25,605 nt of DNA, from NCBI GenBank assembly GCA_904393845.1, contig CAJFNB010000039.1, positions 1 to 25,605 on the forward strand, read 5' to 3'. Of the stretch, positions 7,936 to 14,985 are shown one piece after another. A program made the translations under genes and the position numbers. Position 1 is the first letter of the stretch; each line of letters starts with the position of its first letter. The notes below the pieces were generated by a model. That model searched no databases. It saw only the letters and a list, made by a program, of their open reading frames with translations, and was not told the origin of the DNA. The stretch is from Alloclostridium intestinigallinarum. Lineage in GTDB: Bacteria > Bacillota > Clostridia > Christensenellales > UBA3700.

Positions 7936-9387
7936 TTAGAATACGCCGAAGCAGGCGAGCAATACGCCCGCAGCGACTGCCGAGCCGATAACGCCGGACA
8001 CGTTAGGACCCATTGCATGCATGAGCAAGTAGTTGTTGGGGTTTTCTTCCTGGCCAACGTTGTGCGCGATACGCGCCGCCATAGGCACAGCCGAAACGCC
8101 CGCCGCGCCGATAATGGGGTTGACCTTGCCCTTTGTGATGACGCACATCAGCTTGCCTATCAGCACGCCGCCCGCGGTACCCAGAGCGAACGCCACGACG
8201 CCGATGACGAGGATAAGCAGCGTTTGCTGTGTAAGGAAGGTGTCCGCCGTAGCCTTGGAACCGACCAGCACGCCCAAAAGAATGGTAACGATATTGATAA
8301 GTTCGTTGCTTGCGGTCTTTGCAAGACGGGGTACGACGCCCGCTTCCTTGAACAGATTACCCAGCATAAGCATACCGATGAGCGGTATTGCGGAAGGCAG
8401 AAGCACGCCGACGATACCCGTAACGACCAGAGGGAAAATGACCTTTTCCGTCTTGGACACGGGACGGAGCTGCTCCATGACGATTCCCCTCTCCTTTTTG
8501 GTGGTGAGGAGCTTGATGATGGGCGGCTGTATGATTTTGATAAGCGCCATGTACGAGTAAGCCGCAACTGCAATGGATGCGAGCAGATGGGACGCCAGCT
8601 TGGTGGTGACGTAAATTGCCGTAGGACCGTCCGCACCGCCGATAATACCGATGGAAGCAGCCTCTTCACCCGTGAAACCGATGAGGATTGCCACGGTGAA
8701 GGTGACGAATATACCCAGCTGCGCCGCCGCGCCCATAAGCATACTGCTCGGGTTGGCTATCATGGGACCGAAGTCCGTCATCGCGCCGATGCCCATAAAG
8801 ATGAGCGGCGGGAAGATAACCCATTCAACGCCCTTGTACAGGTAATAGAAGATACCTTCGTTGGCGACTACGCCGGTTACATATGTTATTTCGGAACCTG
8901 CGAATACACCCGTAGTGGAAAGGTGGCGGGTTATAGTGTCCAGCATTGCGTTTACGTTATCGGCATTTGCAAGGAAATTGGATATCGTATCTCCGCTTAT
9001 CTCCGACCACGCGGTGCCAGAAGCAACGGCGTTACCGAATATATTAGGATCAACAGTAGTGTATACCCATTGCAATAATGTTTCCGATGTGCCCTGTAAT
9101 ACCACCGTATCTGTAATAGATTCGCTGAATATATAGCCCGTGGTGCCGTACAGTATATTGTACGCGCCCGGTATATTTATAATAAACATACCGAAGCCTA
9201 TCGCAACCAGCAGGTTAGGCTCGAATTCTTTATACACTGCCAGATAGATGAGAATACACGCTATCGCCAGCATTATAAAGTTTTTCCAGATGTCCGCGCC
9301 CGTGGTCATGAAGCCCGTGCTGTCCCACAGGGTCTTCATCGCTTCCACGAAATCGAACGAGGAAAATGAAGTGAATATATCTACCAT
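7936..9387 (-). CDS. oadB: Na+-translocating decarboxylase beta subunit (membrane pump)
   Basis: This 483-residue integral membrane protein removes CO2 from carboxybiotin and exports Na+. Family marks are the N-terminal FEPNLLVAIGFG region (55-66), FPPLIFMGIGAMTDFGP (192-208), the ion-site GGADGPT (250-256) whose Asp matches the essential Asp of Klebsiella OadB, IQPPI, and GAAGVSAVPMAAR near the C-terminus. MHAMGPNVSGVIGS closes the protein. It is about 50 residues longer than the Klebsiella protein, mostly in the polar loop at 80-178. GGAGG lies before the ATG. It belongs to the OadB/MmdB/GcdB group; these cannot be told apart here, so the symbol is a family label. Confidence 0.93.
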   Translation of the reverse strand: MVDIFTSFSSFDFVEAMKTLWDSTGFMTTGADIWKNFIMLAIACILIYLAVYKEFEPNLLVAIGFGMFIINIPGAYNILYGTTGYIFSESITDTVVLQGTSETLLQWVYTTVDPNIFGNAVASGTAWSEISGDTISNFLANADNVNAMLDTITRHLSTTGVFAGSEITYVTGVVANEGIFYYLYKGVEWVIFPPLIFMGIGAMTDFGPMIANPSSMLMGAAAQLGIFVTFTVAILIGFTGEEAASIGIIGGADGPTAIYVTTKLASHLLASIAVAAYSYMALIKIIQPPIIKLLTTKKERGIVMEQLRPVSKTEKVIFPLVVTGIVGVLLPSAIPLIGMLMLGNLFKEAGVVPRLAKTASNELINIVTILLGVLVGSKATADTFLTQQTLLILVIGVVAFALGTAGGVLIGKLMCVITKGKVNPIIGAAGVSAVPMAARIAHNVGQEENPNNYLLMHAMGPNVSGVIGSAVAAGVLLACFGVF

Positions 9388-9406
9388 ACTAACCTCCGAG
9401 GGCCGA

Positions 9407-9793
9407 TTAAGCTATGGTGCAAAGCAACGCGCCGGTATCCACGTTGGCGCCTTCGTTTATGCAATAGGTAATCACGCCGGCTTTGGGCGCTACGACGGGG
9501 GTGTCCATCTTCATGGCTTCCAGCGTTATTATTTCCGCGCCCTTTTCAACGGTAGCACCGTTTGCAAAGCAGAGCTTTTTCACAAGGCCGGGCATAGGGG
9601 AATTGACGGGATCGCCCTTTCCTGCCGCCGCGGGAGCCGCGGGTGCGGGTGCGGGAGCGGCAGCTGCGGGCGCTGCGGGTGCGACAGCCGCAGGCGCGGG
9701 AGCAACAGCCGCGGGTGCGGTTGCGACGCCGCCCACTTCTTCTACTTCCACGGCGTAAGATTTACCATTGACGTTAACATTGAACTTGCGCAT
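9407..9793 (-). CDS. Biotin carboxyl carrier protein of the decarboxylase
   Basis: This 128-residue protein carries carboxybiotin between the carboxyltransferase and the membrane beta subunit. Residues 1-20 form a short N-terminal segment. Residues 26-57 are a flexible Ala/Pro linker. Residues 64-128 are a biotinyl domain with the biotinylation motif EAMKM at 92-96, so K95 should be the modified lysine. AAGGAGA precedes the ATG. It is the 1.3S/MmdC/GcdC type of stand-alone carrier and sits between the gamma and beta genes, as is common in Clostridia. Confidence 0.94.
   Translation of the reverse strand: MRKFNVNVNGKSYAVEVEEVGGVATAPAAVAPAPAAVAPAAPAAAAPAPAPAAPAAAGKGDPVNSPMPGLVKKLCFANGATVEKGAEIITLEAMKMDTPVVAPKAGVITYCINEGANVDTGALLCTIA
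9623..9718. repeat. Low-complexity Ala/Pro codon tract
   Basis: This DNA encodes residues 26-57 of the biotin carrier and consists almost wholly of GCN and CCN codons (GCGGGTGCG and GCGGGCGCT variants on the plus strand). Such tracts change length easily by slippage and can also misassemble. Confidence 0.8.
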
Positions 9794-9819
9794 TTTTTAT
9801 TTCTCCTTGAATAATTTAC

Positions 9820-10368
9820 TTATTTTATTTGTTTGATAGAGCGTACGCGGAATTTCAGATTGGAACGCTCCTGTGCAGGCATGGAATCGTAGAAAGCGTA
9901 AATTGCCGCCATGACCGCCGCAATTTCCTCTTCTTCCCCGTCGTCGGATACGGGCGCTTCCTGTCCTGCTTGTCCGGTTTTGTTCAGCCTTGCGCGGGCG
10001 GCTTCGAGCAGAGCCTGTTTTTCGGCTGCCTTGGCTGCTTTGCGTTCCTGCATACGCTCGGCGAACGTCTTTTTCTCCTTACCCTTGTTTTCCTCCGCTC
10101 TTCTTTCGGAAGCTTTTCCGGCGGCGTCTACCAACGCTTTGAAGATTTTAATGAGGAGTATGAGCACTATTAGCACTATAAACACGACGATAAGACCGAT
10201 TGCGGCAACCTGAAGTCCCGTAAGAAGTCTTTCGCCGCCGTTCATACCGGCTATGCCCATATCGTCCGGATCGGCGTCGCCTATCATCTCGCACGCGCCG
10301 AACAGAAGCGCCGCGCACGCGATGACCGCCACAAGAGCAAGGGTTATGAAAAGTTTTTTCTTGTTCAT
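9820..10368 (-). CDS. OadG-family gamma subunit with an extra N-terminal hydrophobic segment
   Basis: This 182-residue protein fits the OadG gamma family, the small membrane subunit that holds the decarboxylase complex together. A typical gamma helix follows GLQVAAIG at about 51-76. A charged Lys/Glu/Ala-rich linker runs to about 130, and the C-terminal EEEIAAVMAAIYAFYDS resembles the conserved gamma/delta tail. Unlike short OadG proteins it begins with a second hydrophobic stretch (6-25) ending at LLFGAC, so it may be a signal peptide or an atypical lipobox with C26. Its place between the 12S-type gene and the biotin carrier gene agrees with MmdD/OadG function. Confidence 0.85.
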   Translation of the reverse strand: MNKKKLFITLALVAVIACAALLFGACEMIGDADPDDMGIAGMNGGERLLTGLQVAAIGLIVVFIVLIVLILLIKIFKALVDAAGKASERRAEENKGKEKKTFAERMQERKAAKAAEKQALLEAARARLNKTGQAGQEAPVSDDGEEEEIAAVMAAIYAFYDSMPAQERSNLKFRVRSIKQIK

Positions 10369-10385
10369 AAACTACCCTACCTGCC

Positions 10386-11780
10386 TTATATACCTAATAA
10401 CATTAAAAGAGCCGAGCTCACGCAGGGGCGGATATTGCCCGCTTCTATCACGTTGTCGATGTAACCTGCGCCTGCCGCGACAACGGGATTGCCCATTTCG
10501 CTGTCGTAGAGTTTTTCCAGCTTGTCAACCGTCTTGCTGTCCGAAACCTTCTTCTTTTTAAGTTCTTCGGTAAAGAAGATATGCACGCCTGTATCGGAGG
10601 TGACGGGCGCCACGACCGCGGCGGTGGTTGCGAGAGTGTAATCAAAACCGATACCCTTGCTCATGAGCGCGGAATAAGCCGCGCCTATGGCGTTGCCGCA
10701 GGCTACGCCTATCATGGGATGTTCGTAGGAAGCGACCGCCTTGAAAAGGCAGGCGGTTTTAAGCGCAAAACCGGAAAGTTCCTGCTTCAGATCGGGATTG
10801 AATCCCTTGCTGTCAACGAGCGTGATAAGGGGAAGTCCGAAAGCATTCGCCTTTTTGATGAATCCGGCGGCTTTCTTTACGCCCTCTTCGCTCATATATC
10901 CGTTATTTTCAGAGGATTCGTTAGCCACAACGGCCACGCTGATACCGTTGACCTTTGCAAAAGCGCACACGACGTCTTTTGCGTAATCGGCGTTGACTTC
11001 GATATATTTTCCGTCGTCGGCAAGTGCCTGGAGCGCGCCTTTGACCGTATACTTTTTGGTAAGAGCGGACATGACGCGGTTGGGATCGTCGTCGCTTGCT
11101 TCACGCTCGATAACGCCTATCGTGGCAAGCAGCTGCGTGAGCTTGCCCTTCAAATCCTTTGCGGAAGAATACGTATCCGTTGCCAGGGAAGAATTTTCCT
11201 TGTAAGCGTCGAATCCGACCATTTTGTTCAGTTTGGGAATGGACGGCTGCGCGGACGCCAGATACATGGGCGAGTTTACGGACATTACCGCGTCCTTGCT
11301 CATGAATACGTAATCTGCCATTGCCGCAAAAGTGGCGGTCATACCTACCGCAACGCCCTTTACTATGCAGACGTGGGGCACGGTTTCGCCCACTTCTTCA
11401 GCCATTGCAAGCAGGGATGCGTATGCTTCCATAACCGCGGCGCCCTCTTCCACTCTTGCGCCCGAACAGTCGAGCACGGAGATAAGAGGCGTTCCCGTTT
11501 TGCACGCCCTTTCCATACACTTGGCAATCTTCCTTGCGGAAGCCGCGCCGATACTGCCCATCATCACATCCGCGTTCTGGGCGAAGATGTGGACGGGCGT
11601 GCCTTCGATGGTGGCGTAACCGGTCACAACGCCTTCGCCCAAAGCCCCGTTACTGCCGATAACGAAAGCGTCCGTTTCCACAAACGACGCTTCGTCGACA
11701 ATATCGTCGATAAAACTCTGAGCCTTAGCGTTGGCCTTGTCAACAGCCTCCTGCGCCGACACCAGTTCCTTTTTGTTCAT
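10386..11780 (-). CDS. Divergent acyl-CoA-type carboxyltransferase (12S/MmdA-like)
   Basis: This 464-residue protein has the double crotonase-fold carboxyltransferase architecture of MmdA, GcdA and transcarboxylase 12S, which transfer CO2 between a CoA ester and biotin. The first half has SGARVEEG (about 109-116), as in the family. The second half has DSKGFNP and IGAAYSALMS, in place of the usual DVPGFLPG and YGGAYDVM. The protein is about 45 residues shorter at the N-terminus than typical 510-residue MmdA, and the first oxyanion region reads VAVGMTATFAAMADY rather than CAGGAVYSPALTDF. GGAGG precedes the ATG. It is first in the operon, after a good promoter. The substrate is unknown; methylmalonyl-CoA or another short acyl-CoA is inference only. 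Confidence 0.85.
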   Translation of the reverse strand: MNKKELVSAQEAVDKANAKAQSFIDDIVDEASFVETDAFVIGSNGALGEGVVTGYATIEGTPVHIFAQNADVMMGSIGAASARKIAKCMERACKTGTPLISVLDCSGARVEEGAAVMEAYASLLAMAEEVGETVPHVCIVKGVAVGMTATFAAMADYVFMSKDAVMSVNSPMYLASAQPSIPKLNKMVGFDAYKENSSLATDTYSSAKDLKGKLTQLLATIGVIEREASDDDPNRVMSALTKKYTVKGALQALADDGKYIEVNADYAKDVVCAFAKVNGISVAVVANESSENNGYMSEEGVKKAAGFIKKANAFGLPLITLVDSKGFNPDLKQELSGFALKTACLFKAVASYEHPMIGVACGNAIGAAYSALMSKGIGFDYTLATTAAVVAPVTSDTGVHIFFTEELKKKKVSDSKTVDKLEKLYDSEMGNPVVAAGAGYIDNVIEAGNIRPCVSSALLMLLGI

Positions 11781-11840
11781 TCTAAAAACCTCCGAAATTT
11801 TCGAGTTGATTTGCTTGTTGCCTTTTAAGCGCTTGTATTA

Positions 11841-11869
11841 ATTGTATAATTAAAGTAAAAATTTTGCAA
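11841..11869 (-). promoter_or_regulatory. Decarboxylase operon promoter
   Basis: On the minus strand TTGCAA (11864-11869), 17 bases and TACAAT (11841-11846) are followed by a leader of about 55 bases. The -10 overlaps the AT-rich palindrome TTAATTGTATAATTAA, a possible operator. Confidence 0.72.
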
Positions 11870-11987
11870 GCGATTGACGGAGGTTTCTAAACTTTTCCGA
11901 CAAAAATTTACCCTGCTACCGCGCCCGTAAGCCGGCGTTAAGGCGGCGCGCCGCAAAAGCGTTCCGACGCCTTGATGCGGATAAAAC

Positions 11988-12012
11988 AAAAAAGCGCACA
12001 AAGGCGCTTTTT
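11988..12012 (-). terminator. Terminator of the DUF2953-ytfJ-dac-rluB operon
   Basis: AAAAAGCGC pairs with GCGCTTTTT around a 6-base loop, 24 bases after the rluB stop. It is symmetrical and could act on either strand. Bases 11890-11987, between it and the decarboxylase promoter, are GC-rich and hold nothing I can identify. Confidence 0.82.
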
Positions 12013-12036
12013 CCTGCCTGTATGACGGCGACCGTA

Positions 12037-12750
12037 TCACAGACTTTTCAGATATTCCACTTCGTCATCGTGAAGATAGCGCCAGCCGCCGCGCGCAAGC
12101 CCGCCCAGCTTCAGCTCGCCTATCGCCACCCTTTTCAGAAATACGACGTTCCTTTCCACCGCTTCGAACATACGCCTTACCTGCCTGTTCCGCCCTTCCG
12201 TTATCGTTACGGAAAGTCTGGCCTCCTTCTCGCCCTGTTCGAGCAGTTTTACCTTGCTCCGCCTTGTAAGCACGCCGTCTATCTCCACGCCCTTGCGCAG
12301 TTTTGCCAATATGTGTTCGGGAAACTGACCTTCCGCCCTTACCGAATACGTCTTGGGCACTTCCCCGGACGGATGCGCAAGACGGTGGACAAGATCGCCG
12401 TCGTTGGTCATTATCAGCAGCCCTTCGGTATCGTAATCAAGCCTGCCAACGGGTACGAGGTGAGGCACCTGCACGTCTATGTAATCGTACACCGTTTTTC
12501 TGCCGCGGTCGTCGCGCACGCTTGTTATGCACCCCTTGGGCTTATAAAGCATTATATAAGTAAATTTCGACACGGGCACGATTTTTACGCCGTCAACCGT
12601 GACCGTATCGTTACCCGTTTCTATAGTGGTGCCCAGACCGGTTACGACCTTTCCGTTCACCTTCACCCTGCCGGCGGATATAATCTCATCGGCTCCGCGC
12701 CTGGACGCCGTCCCGCAGCTTGCAATATATTTGTTCAACCTTACTTCCAT
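12037..12750 (-). CDS. rluB: RsuA/RluB-family rRNA pseudouridine synthase
   Basis: This 237-residue enzyme isomerises a uridine in rRNA; in Bacillus and E. coli RluB the target is 23S U2605. An S4 RNA-binding domain fills residues 2-50 (RLNKYIASCG... SRRGADEII... GRVKVNG). The catalytic domain has VGRLDYDTEGLL (101-112) with the catalytic Asp D105. EGRNRQVRRM near 185-194 is the family's second signature. The start is fixed by the S4 domain beginning at once, though it lies 65 bases inside the preceding carboxypeptidase gene. The ribosome site is weak (GGAAGTGA), so translation may be coupled. RluB against RluE or RsuA cannot be fully separated, but the gene order fits RluB of Bacillota. Confidence 0.9.
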   Translation of the reverse strand: MEVRLNKYIASCGTASRRGADEIISAGRVKVNGKVVTGLGTTIETGNDTVTVDGVKIVPVSKFTYIMLYKPKGCITSVRDDRGRKTVYDYIDVQVPHLVPVGRLDYDTEGLLIMTNDGDLVHRLAHPSGEVPKTYSVRAEGQFPEHILAKLRKGVEIDGVLTRRSKVKLLEQGEKEARLSVTITEGRNRQVRRMFEAVERNVVFLKRVAIGELKLGGLARGGWRYLHDDEVEYLKSL

Positions 12751-13906
12751 ATTTCACTTCCAATTCGCCGCGGTAATTCTCCGCCGCATACAGTCCGTTT
12801 TCGTCTTCTATATCGTTTATGGTATATAATTCGGAAGAAAAAATCAAGCGATTGCCGGCAAAAACGCGGATAGTACCTATTTTTCCGCCCGCTTTCAACG
12901 GCAAAGTATGCCCTTTTTCCGGCAGAATTTCATACTGCAGGTCTTTGAATCCGCTCTTTTCAATCGCAAAATTCATTCCGCCGCGCACTCCGACGGACAC
13001 CCCCTCGCCGGGTATGCCGTACAGCGGCTCTCCTTCCGCAGCGCCCTGCACGGCGCAATATTTTTCAAACGCCGCGTCCATATATTCCATGCTGTCCTGC
13101 CACATATTATAATGATTTAATACTACGCACACGAGCTGCATACCCCCGCGTTCGGCGGCGGATACCAGACATCTGCCCGACTTCGTCGTATATCCGGTCT
13201 TCACGCCATTCGCGCCGTCGTACAGACTGAGCATTTTGTTCTTGTTATACCAGGTGCGCGCCGCGGTAAATTCGCTTTGCGGCACGTTGAATTTTTTTGC
13301 GCTTATAATATTGCAAAACTGCTCGTTATCCATTGCGGCGCAGGTAAGCGCGGCAAGATCGCGGGCGGAAGTATAGTGCCCCGGGTCGTGCAGTCCGTGG
13401 GGGTTGCAAAAATGCGTGTTTTCAAGGTAGAGGCTTGCGGCATAGTCGTTCATCAACTTAACGAAATTGTCCATATTTCCGCCTACGTGCAGAGCAAGCG
13501 CGACGGCGGCATCGTTGCCCGATTGAAGCATAAGCGCGTGCAAAAGCTCATTGACGGTAAACTTCTCTCCCTCCCTCAGATATACGGACGAACCTTCCAC
13601 TCCGACGGCCTCCTTCGGAATCGTGACCACTTCGTCCAAGCAAGCGTTTTCAAGGGTTACTATCGCCGTTACTATTTTAGTGGTACTTGCCATGGGCAGC
13701 CGCGCGTCGAGATTGTTACCCGACAAAACCTGCCGTCCCGGCTGATACATAACCACATAAGAAGAACTGTTTTCCGCTGTGCATTTTTGATAATTTATTG
13801 TTATAACTCCAAATATTATTATAAAAATCGCAATAATACAGAATACTTTTAGCAATTTTATGACTTTTTCATTACGTTCAAAACTGCTTTTGCCAAACTC
13901 ACCCAC
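12686..13906 (-). CDS. D-alanyl-D-alanine carboxypeptidase (DacF/PBP5 family)
   Basis: This membrane-anchored penicillin-binding protein removes the terminal D-Ala from peptidoglycan stem peptides. From the GTG at 13906 it has 406 residues. A hydrophobic segment (about 17-37) acts as signal or anchor. The active-site motifs are complete: STTK (74-77) with Ser74, SGN (129-131) and KTG (236-238). A beta-rich PBP5 C-terminal domain follows. The start is uncertain: GTG with AAGGAGG 10 bases upstream overlaps ytfJ by 49 bases, while a TTG at 13855 avoids overlap but has no good site and trims the N-terminus. The 3' end overlaps rluB by 65 bases. The neighbours ytfJ and rluB recall the Bacillus dacB region, but spmA and spmB are absent. 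Confidence 0.9.
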   Translation of the reverse strand: MGEFGKSSFERNEKVIKLLKVFCIIAIFIIIFGVITINYQKCTAENSSSYVVMYQPGRQVLSGNNLDARLPMASTTKIVTAIVTLENACLDEVVTIPKEAVGVEGSSVYLREGEKFTVNELLHALMLQSGNDAAVALALHVGGNMDNFVKLMNDYAASLYLENTHFCNPHGLHDPGHYTSARDLAALTCAAMDNEQFCNIISAKKFNVPQSEFTAARTWYNKNKMLSLYDGANGVKTGYTTKSGRCLVSAAERGGMQLVCVVLNHYNMWQDSMEYMDAAFEKYCAVQGAAEGEPLYGIPGEGVSVGVRGGMNFAIEKSGFKDLQYEILPEKGHTLPLKAGGKIGTIRVFAGNRLIFSSELYTINDIEDENGLYAAENYRGELEVKYGSKVEQIYCKLRDGVQARSR

Positions 13907-14217
13907 TTGTTTTCTTCCTCCTTTTCCTCCTGCGCCACGACCTTGTATTCCCCGTCTTCCGCAATTAAGAAGCCGCACGGAGTGAGCGTCACTCCGCCGC
14001 CGCCCGCCGTTGCAAACGGAAGGCGGAGCATATTGGAAGACTTGCCTCCGCCGTACTCTCCCCCGCCGTACACAAAGCCCAGCGACACCTTGCAATAAGG
14101 TACCGCAACCGTTTTTTCGTCCAGTCTGACCGGATCCCCCATTACGTTTCCTCCGCCAGACAGCTTTTTCAAATTGTCGAAAGTAAGTCCCATTATATCC
14201 ATAATTGTCTGTTCCAT
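13858..14217 (-). CDS. ytfJ: GerW/YtfJ-family sporulation protein
   Basis: This 119-residue protein belongs to the GerW (YtfJ) family; in Bacillus it is needed for proper spore germination, but homologues occur in non-sporulating Clostridia too. Evidence is the family core NVMGDPVRLDEKTVAVP (24-40), KVSLGFVYGGGEYGGG (43-58) and GGGVTLTPCGFLI (73-85). The C-terminus is Glu/Lys-rich with a short amphipathic end. The ATG has AAGGAGA 11 bases upstream. It directly follows the DUF2953 gene, as in the Bacillus ytfI-ytfJ pair. The biochemical role of the family is not settled. Confidence 0.9.
   Translation of the reverse strand: MEQTIMDIMGLTFDNLKKLSGGGNVMGDPVRLDEKTVAVPYCKVSLGFVYGGGEYGGGKSSNMLRLPFATAGGGGVTLTPCGFLIAEDGEYKVVAQEEKEEENKWVSLAKAVLNVMKKS
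13917..13923 (-). promoter_or_regulatory. Ribosome binding site supporting the GTG start of the carboxypeptidase
   Basis: AAGGAGG on the minus strand lies 10 bases before the GTG at 13904-13906. It is inside the Glu/Lys-rich 3' end of ytfJ, so it could be a chance product of GAG, GAA and AAG codons. Confidence 0.5.
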
Positions 14218-14221
14218 ATCT

Positions 14222-14836
14222 TTAACTTCTCCTTACTGAATTTGCAATATGCCCCAAAGTAAATAAAGTACCCCACCCCGCAACCGCGCCTGCGTTTATT
14301 TTGACGTTGCTTTCTCCGTATTCGGCATTCACCGCGCTTTTACAGTCTTTTGTTCTGACGTATTTTTGCAGGAAGTACGGTATTACGTTTCCCAGCGCCG
14401 CACTCATTGCAGCCGTCGCCGCGGCGTTTTCCGCACCCACCGCCGCATTTACGTAAATACTTCTGAGCAAAAGTTTTCCCGTATTTCCGCTTTTTACCGC
14501 CCTGTCGGACGGCTTTACCTCTTTCTTATCCTTTTTCTTGTTATTCCGCCTTATTTTACGGAGCCTGCCGCCGTTTACGATATAGTAAAGCTCTCCGCCG
14601 CTTTCGAATATCTTTACCCTGATTATCTGCGCATTGAGAATACTTACGCTTACCGCCGCGCATCCCCGCGCCAGATCCGCGCTCAACTGCACTTTTACGC
14701 CCGCGCTTATTGCCGTTATCGTTATGATTACCGACAATACGAGCGCTCCGCAGAACCACCAGAAGAATATCATAACTTCATTTTGTGCACTTAACCGCTT
14801 TTTATTATCCATCGGATATATGAACACATAGGACAA
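14222..14836 (-). CDS. DUF2953 membrane-associated protein (YtfI-like)
   Basis: This protein has 204 residues if it starts at the first ATG. It has one N-terminal hydrophobic span (about 22-46), a soluble region with a Lys-rich linker (92-113), and an Ala/Gly-rich C-terminal half including SAVNAEYGESNVKIN and AGAVAGWGTL, which resembles DUF2953 proteins. The identification leans on its place just before ytfJ, where Bacillus has ytfI. The start is unresolved: ATGs at 14836, 14812 and 14773 all lack a good ribosome site, and the last begins right at the membrane span. No sigma-A promoter was recognised upstream although the scpB terminator precedes it. Function is unknown. Confidence 0.7.
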   Translation of the reverse strand: MSYVFIYPMDNKKRLSAQNEVMIFFWWFCGALVLSVIITITAISAGVKVQLSADLARGCAAVSVSILNAQIIRVKIFESGGELYYIVNGGRLRKIRRNNKKKDKKEVKPSDRAVKSGNTGKLLLRSIYVNAAVGAENAAATAAMSAALGNVIPYFLQKYVRTKDCKSAVNAEYGESNVKINAGAVAGWGTLFTLGHIANSVRRS

Positions 14837-14902
14837 ATATATAGAATTTACGCAGCTAACCGCCGCCTGAAAAATATTGCAAAAACTGCCGCAAAAGACA
14901 TA

Positions 14903-14930
14903 TAAAAAGGAACCGCAAAGGGTTCCTTCT
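14903..14930 (-). terminator. Terminator of the lysA-M50-scpA-scpB operon
   Basis: AAGGAACC (14906-14913) pairs with GGTTCCTT (14920-14927) around a 6-base loop, and the minus strand continues TTTTTAT. It lies 56 bases after the scpB stop. Confidence 0.8.
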
Positions 14931-14985
14931 TTAATTTACCGGTTATTCCGCCATACGGTTACCCGTTGCGCCGACGAAAGTAAGA

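Noticed and set aside
7936..9387. Polar loop of about 100 residues in the beta subunit as a new insertion
   Set aside because: Klebsiella OadB has a similar, slightly shorter region here; the excess is about 50 residues and not remarkable.
11825..12040. Minus-strand 71-codon frame between rluB and the decarboxylase operon
   Set aside because: It crosses a terminator and a promoter and has no ribosome site or domain.
14813..14860. Sigma-E-like promoter (ATATT, 13 bases, CATATATC) before the DUF2953 gene
   Set aside because: The -35 flanking bases and the spacing do not fit the consensus, and the region is AT-rich enough for chance matches.
14866..14908. Plus-strand TTGCAA-18-TATAAA promoter-like sequence
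   Set aside because: It points into the scpB terminator and antisense of scpB with no gene downstream.
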